Shown: positions 60,071 to 64,000 of the stretch, piece after piece
How the letters are laid out: each line of letters begins with the position of its first letter
How positions within the stretch are numbered: position 1 is the first letter of the stretch
Source: Icerya purchasi
Taxonomy: Eukaryota; Arthropoda; Insecta; Hemiptera; Monophlebidae
Assembly: GCA_039619475.1 (NCBI GenBank)
Contig: CM077116.1
Span: forward strand, 383,184,760-383,248,759
Direction of reading: 5' to 3'
DNA length: 64,000 bases
The notes under the pieces: model-generated
The model's database searches: none
What the model saw: the letters and a program-made list of their open reading frames with translations, nothing else
What the model was told of the DNA's origin: nothing
Translations under genes and position numbers: made by a program

Positions 60071-60720
60071 GATCTTTTATCGTTTCTTAAGGAGTCTTTT
60101 TCTTGAGCCGTCTTCGCTAATTAAAGGTGGACGTCCACATCTTTCGTCACTTTGATCCATGCTTGCCAATCTCGTGCCAGATGGAAAAGTGTTCCTGTCT
60201 CGGTAACAGCCATCTATTCTTGGATGTTGGAAATTCCATGACGTCCTTCTGCGGCCAACACCATGAACACCTTCTACTGCACCCATCAGTATTGTTTGTA
60301 GTAACTCGCACTTTGGCTCCCGCATCAAGTGACCCAGATAATTAACTTAACTTAATTTTATTAATCTGATTAGTTCGCGATCCTTATTCATCTGTTTCAT
60401 AACTTCTTTTTTTTGTAATTTTTGCTATCCACGGTATTGCAAGTAATCTCGTCTATACAGCCATGTCTCGAACGCTTCTAATCGTTTTATTTGTTCTGCC
60501 TTTAATGTCCAGGTTTCTGCCACATAAAAAAAAAAAAGAGTTGTTTATCTTATGAAATGTTAATTGCGCCATTTCAATTCTAGATTTTATCTCTGATTCT
60601 GAGGGGTCTGTACTTGTGATCCAGCAATCGAGATACTTAAATTTGTCCACTTGCTCTAGTACTCTATTTTTAATTTTAATTTTTTTTTTGCCCACCATAA
60701 TCACTTTTGTTTTTATCACA
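60071..60720 (-). pseudogene. RT-bearing LINE C-terminal fragment with frameshifts
   Basis: From high to low coordinates the - strand encodes KTKVIMVGKKKIKI, QVDKFKYLDCWITSTD and EIKSRIEMAQ (a post-catalytic RT segment), then a decayed connector, then LGHLMREPKCELLQTILMG and GVGRRRTSW. In related elements these read KTKxMxxSK, VxxFKYLGxxITxDG, IxxRIxxAK, YLGHxMRxxKYELLQ and GKRxxGRRRxSWL. Frame changes near 60330 and 60460 make it dead. Confidence 0.75.
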
Positions 60721-60866
60721 TTAATTGGCAGATTGTACTTTTTTGCAGGATAGATTTGTCAAGTAATTGCGGCAAGAAGATTTGCAACAATCACTTAATC
60801 GTATAAATCTGTCCTGCAAAAAATACAATCTGCCAATTAATGTGATAAAAACAAAAGTGATGGTGG
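60692..60866. repeat. Large inverted repeat (62-66 bp arms, 47-nt loop)
   Basis: Arms 60692-60757 and 60805-60866 are reverse complements with few mismatches. They contain the start of the RT fragment (attaattggcagattgtac). The right arm is an inverted partial copy of the LINE sequence. Confidence 0.9.
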
Positions 60867-61699
60867 TGCTGGACTAATTAAAAAAATAATTCTAACCTTC
60901 TGCACTTCTAGCCGAAGATGCTGTACATGGTATACGGTAAATAAAAAATAAGAAAAGTAATAATAATGCGAAAAACTGAAATCGTAAGAAACATAGTCAT
61001 CTTTAAAGTTTATTAAAAATCACGACATTTTTAGCTCGGCTAATAAAAATTTCTGTCCAATTTCTCCAGGTACCGTTCAGCACACAGACAACTTCGCTGT
61101 CGGCGTCTTTCGGCGAGTATTTTTGAAAGTTTAGCTCTACGGAGATCGGATAGAAATTTTCACCTATACATGTTCATTCTGACATCTGATTTCAACTTAT
61201 TTACCTGAAATTCGAAACAAATCAAAGTACTGACTTCGCCCCATCAACGTAACCTATCTCTCTTTTACTTTCTCTGTAACAGCTGGACTCGTTCCTCTTT
61301 TTTTCTCATTCTTCGATGCCTTTCTCAAAAAGTTCGGTAAAAAATGCGCCGGAATTCTATTTTACCCTAGCGACAAAACGATTTTTACAGTTGTTTCCGA
61401 GTCATCTGTAGCTCTGCTATTTCAACTGTTCGAGATTAAATTTATTTCGACTTTACCCGAACCTATTTAAAGTACGTCATCTTTCTGATATAACATGTAA
61501 CGGATATTGTGTTAAGCTCTTTTCATAATGTACTCCAAGCGTGTCTGATGGATTTTATTGAGACCTCTTATGGATCCGATTTTATTATTTTCACCCGGAT
61601 AATATACCTGATATTCCATTTCATAATTTTAGGTATGTACTTTTGAAGACGGCGAGTCGGCCCCCTAAATATCTTATGCTCGAACAACAGCATCTGATT

Positions 61700-62000
61700 G
61701 CGAACAAAGTACTTTTCTCAAACGTCCTTATTTTGCTGGATCCTACACACTGGCATCCAAGGAAACACTCTCATATGTGCCGGAATAGCAAATATTACTG
61801 TTCCGCTACGCTTCTTTAACATTCATTTTAATAACTTCGTCATTTCTCATCTGAAACAAGTAAAACGATCATCGATTCCATCGTTGTAACCTCAAAAAGT
61901 CGGAATTTACTTTCTTCCTGTATTACTCATCGCCATCTCCCCTATAATATTCACGTTTTCCACATTTATTTTCTCTCGCATTCCCTCTAACCAGAAAATA
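61700..62000 (+). pseudogene. Possible LINE RNase H fragment
   Basis: On the + strand FCWILHTGIQGNTLICAGIA resembles WIPSHxGIxGNExAD of LINE RNase H domains, but key residues are lost. Confidence 0.35.
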
Positions 62001-64000
62001 GTGCTTCACTTTTGGAAAAACTCTGTATCTCTCTTCTTCGAGCTTCTAATCTTTTCTCCCGTATTTAACCTATTCCTTCTTATGCATCTCTTTTTAGCTC
62101 TTAGGTATACCGTAGAATGCGACCGAAAATTTCTATTAAAATTTATAATATTTTGTATTGTAGCGCGATTATGTTTCGTTATTTGTACGTGTTTAACAAT
62201 AAAACTAAGTATAGTGAGTATAAAATTTTTTAATTTTTTAAATTCTGAAACTCGGTTTTATTAGGTAAACTTTTATGACAGTATCTCCGTTCGGACATTT
62301 CCGGATAACGTCATTAGGGTTTAAGGGTCCTTCTAGTATTTATCCTGAACACACGAAAATAGCCAGGAATCTTTTTCGTGAGTATAAGCGTTTTTTTTTG
62401 TTTTTTTTTTTTTTTTAAATTATAAATTCCTTTTCCGAATGCATCCCCTTTGCAAGTATTTCCCTTTGTTGACGCTTTTAGGATTCCGTAAGTGTTTATT
62501 TCCATTACATTTATCGTAATGATTCCCCGTTTTTCTTTATGCAATTGTAGTTTTAGATTTTGAAAAGTGCCGATTTAAATTTTCCCCACTTACAATCAGT
62601 GAAGGTTTCGAAAGCCTTTTGATTTTGTGACGAAATACTCTTTTTATAAAATCGATATACCTACTTTTTCAAACGAAAATTTTTAATTTTATCGAAAAAA
62701 CCTAAACGTATTACAGACAGCGTGCGTTAGAATAATGAAAAAGACATCCGCGAGGTTTAGAAGAGTGTTTCTTAATTCCTGAAAACTCCGCGTTAAACTG
62801 TCGAACAGAATTACGGTTTGGTAATTGCGTATTTAAAAGAAAGGTAAAATTCTTGATAGAGTAACCGGTGACCTCCATGGTGCGTAATGAAATTAAATCT
62901 TCTAACCCGCATATAATGCGTATATGCATTTTTTTATTATTATAATCGCGCCGAAGGTATTTCGTATAATTATTATTTGAAATCAGTGCGAACCGTATTT
63001 ACGCGATTATAATTATTAACGGCTGGGTTGGACAATTTTTTCAATGTTGGCAAGAAAAAACGTTTATAACATTGGTAAGGCAGTTCGTTAACCTCGACAC
63101 AGTTGTGTTCGCAGAAGGTCGAACGAGATTTCCAACGAACGAGTTCATATTTCTGGTACAGTGATTTAGTTTATTATCGTCATTCGGGAACCGCGGAATA
63201 GCGATGCAGATTATGCAAATATGGAAAAAATCCTTTCCCTGCCACATGACTCCATCTTCGAACTAGCATGCCTTTAAGCAGCTACCGTAACGGAGTTGGT
63301 TAGATGTGTTCCGATTCGCTAGAACTCAGTTCGAATGCTAGCACATCGTTCAAAATACTGTGCATGTATAGGTTATGTGCAATGTGCATAGCTGGCAAGA
63401 CAGAATAAAGCGAAAAGAAAAGAAAATCATCTTTCTTGTCATCAGCATCTCATGCGCTGAATCATCGATTTGTCGAAATGAAAATTCAAGAATTATTCGG
63501 TCAAATCTAGTGACGACCGTGCTAAATTTAAGAAAAAACTAATTTAAAATATTCTTCTCCGCTGGAACTGATAATTATATACGCCTTTCCTTCGTAATTG
63601 ATTATGACATTTCCATCAACTTTTTTCCGAGATTGAGAAAGAAAATTGTACGAGATAAAACGGTACGTAGGTAGAAAGTATTTATATAATTGGTTTTTTC
63701 ATTAACCTGTACAGAAACAAATACGGAAAATGTAAGATATTAAATAAGATAAAGGAAAAGTCCGGAGAGCTTATGAAATTGGTAAAGACGGGAGTACTCG
63801 TATTTTCATTATTTACAAGGAGTTCTGGGAAAGTTGTGTTTAAAAGGTGAAGTGAGATGGATTTTGATTTTATGAAAATTTAATTGAGAAGTAATTCGGA
63901 AGAATAATTTTGAGGAATATTCACCGGTTTCATTTTAGTGTAGTGTAATGAAAGACATTAATTTAATTTATTGGTTATGGAAAGGAGCAAATGAACGTTA

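Larger units (their letters stand above)
54869..64000. other. Upstream of the - strand P450; repeats only
   Basis: LINE fragments (55600-55800, 56236-56676, 60071-60866, 61700-62000) and a TA microsatellite. In 56680-60070 and 62000-64000 I see no gene. The P450 promoter and 5' non-coding exon may lie here but I cannot place them. Confidence 0.5.

Overview
The window is nuclear DNA of an animal, almost certainly an insect and possibly a hemipteran. It is AT-rich, its genes are split by long GT-AG introns, and it carries many microsatellites, non-LTR (LINE) fragments and small DNA transposons. There are no bacterial-style operons, rRNA genes, tRNA genes or CRISPR arrays that I can see. The order 'hemipteran' is a guess from the repeat types.

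The cellular genes are two mitochondrial-clan cytochrome P450s, both CYP301-like, in convergent (tail-to-tail) orientation. On the + strand, the last four coding exons of a CYP301A1-like gene lie at 4259-4428, 8505-8583, 18453-18662 and 20024-20137; its 5' half is outside the window. On the - strand, a complete second CYP301-type gene (probably CYP301B1-like) runs from an ATG at 54861 to a stop at 31627 in ten coding exons and encodes 528 residues. I rebuilt it from splice sites and phases, and every junction keeps the frame. The two genes share intron positions, including identical 170-nt and 79-nt exons, so they are old duplicates.

An intact Ty3/Gypsy LTR retrotransposon (8971-16808, - strand) sits in an intron of the + strand gene. 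Its two LTRs are both 834 bp and look identical. It has an arginine-type tRNA primer site, a polypurine tract, a complete gag ORF and a complete pol ORF in the -1 frame. Its Gag ends in an SGNH/GDSL-hydrolase-like domain with every catalytic block present, placed where a zinc-knuckle nucleocapsid is usually found. This is the most unusual item in the window. An 80-bp tandem repeat lies between pol and the 3' LTR.

The rest is transposon debris. It includes four non-autonomous hAT-like elements with 8-bp target duplications (two are copies of one family in opposite orientation), a mariner-like element nested in a dead Tc1-like element, another mariner-like transposase remnant, a DUF7869-type transposase remnant, and about eleven LINE pieces, several with poly(A) tails. 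Long TTA and TA microsatellites occur, including a perfect 557-bp TTA tract at the left edge. From 54869 to 64000 I found no cellular gene, only repeats.
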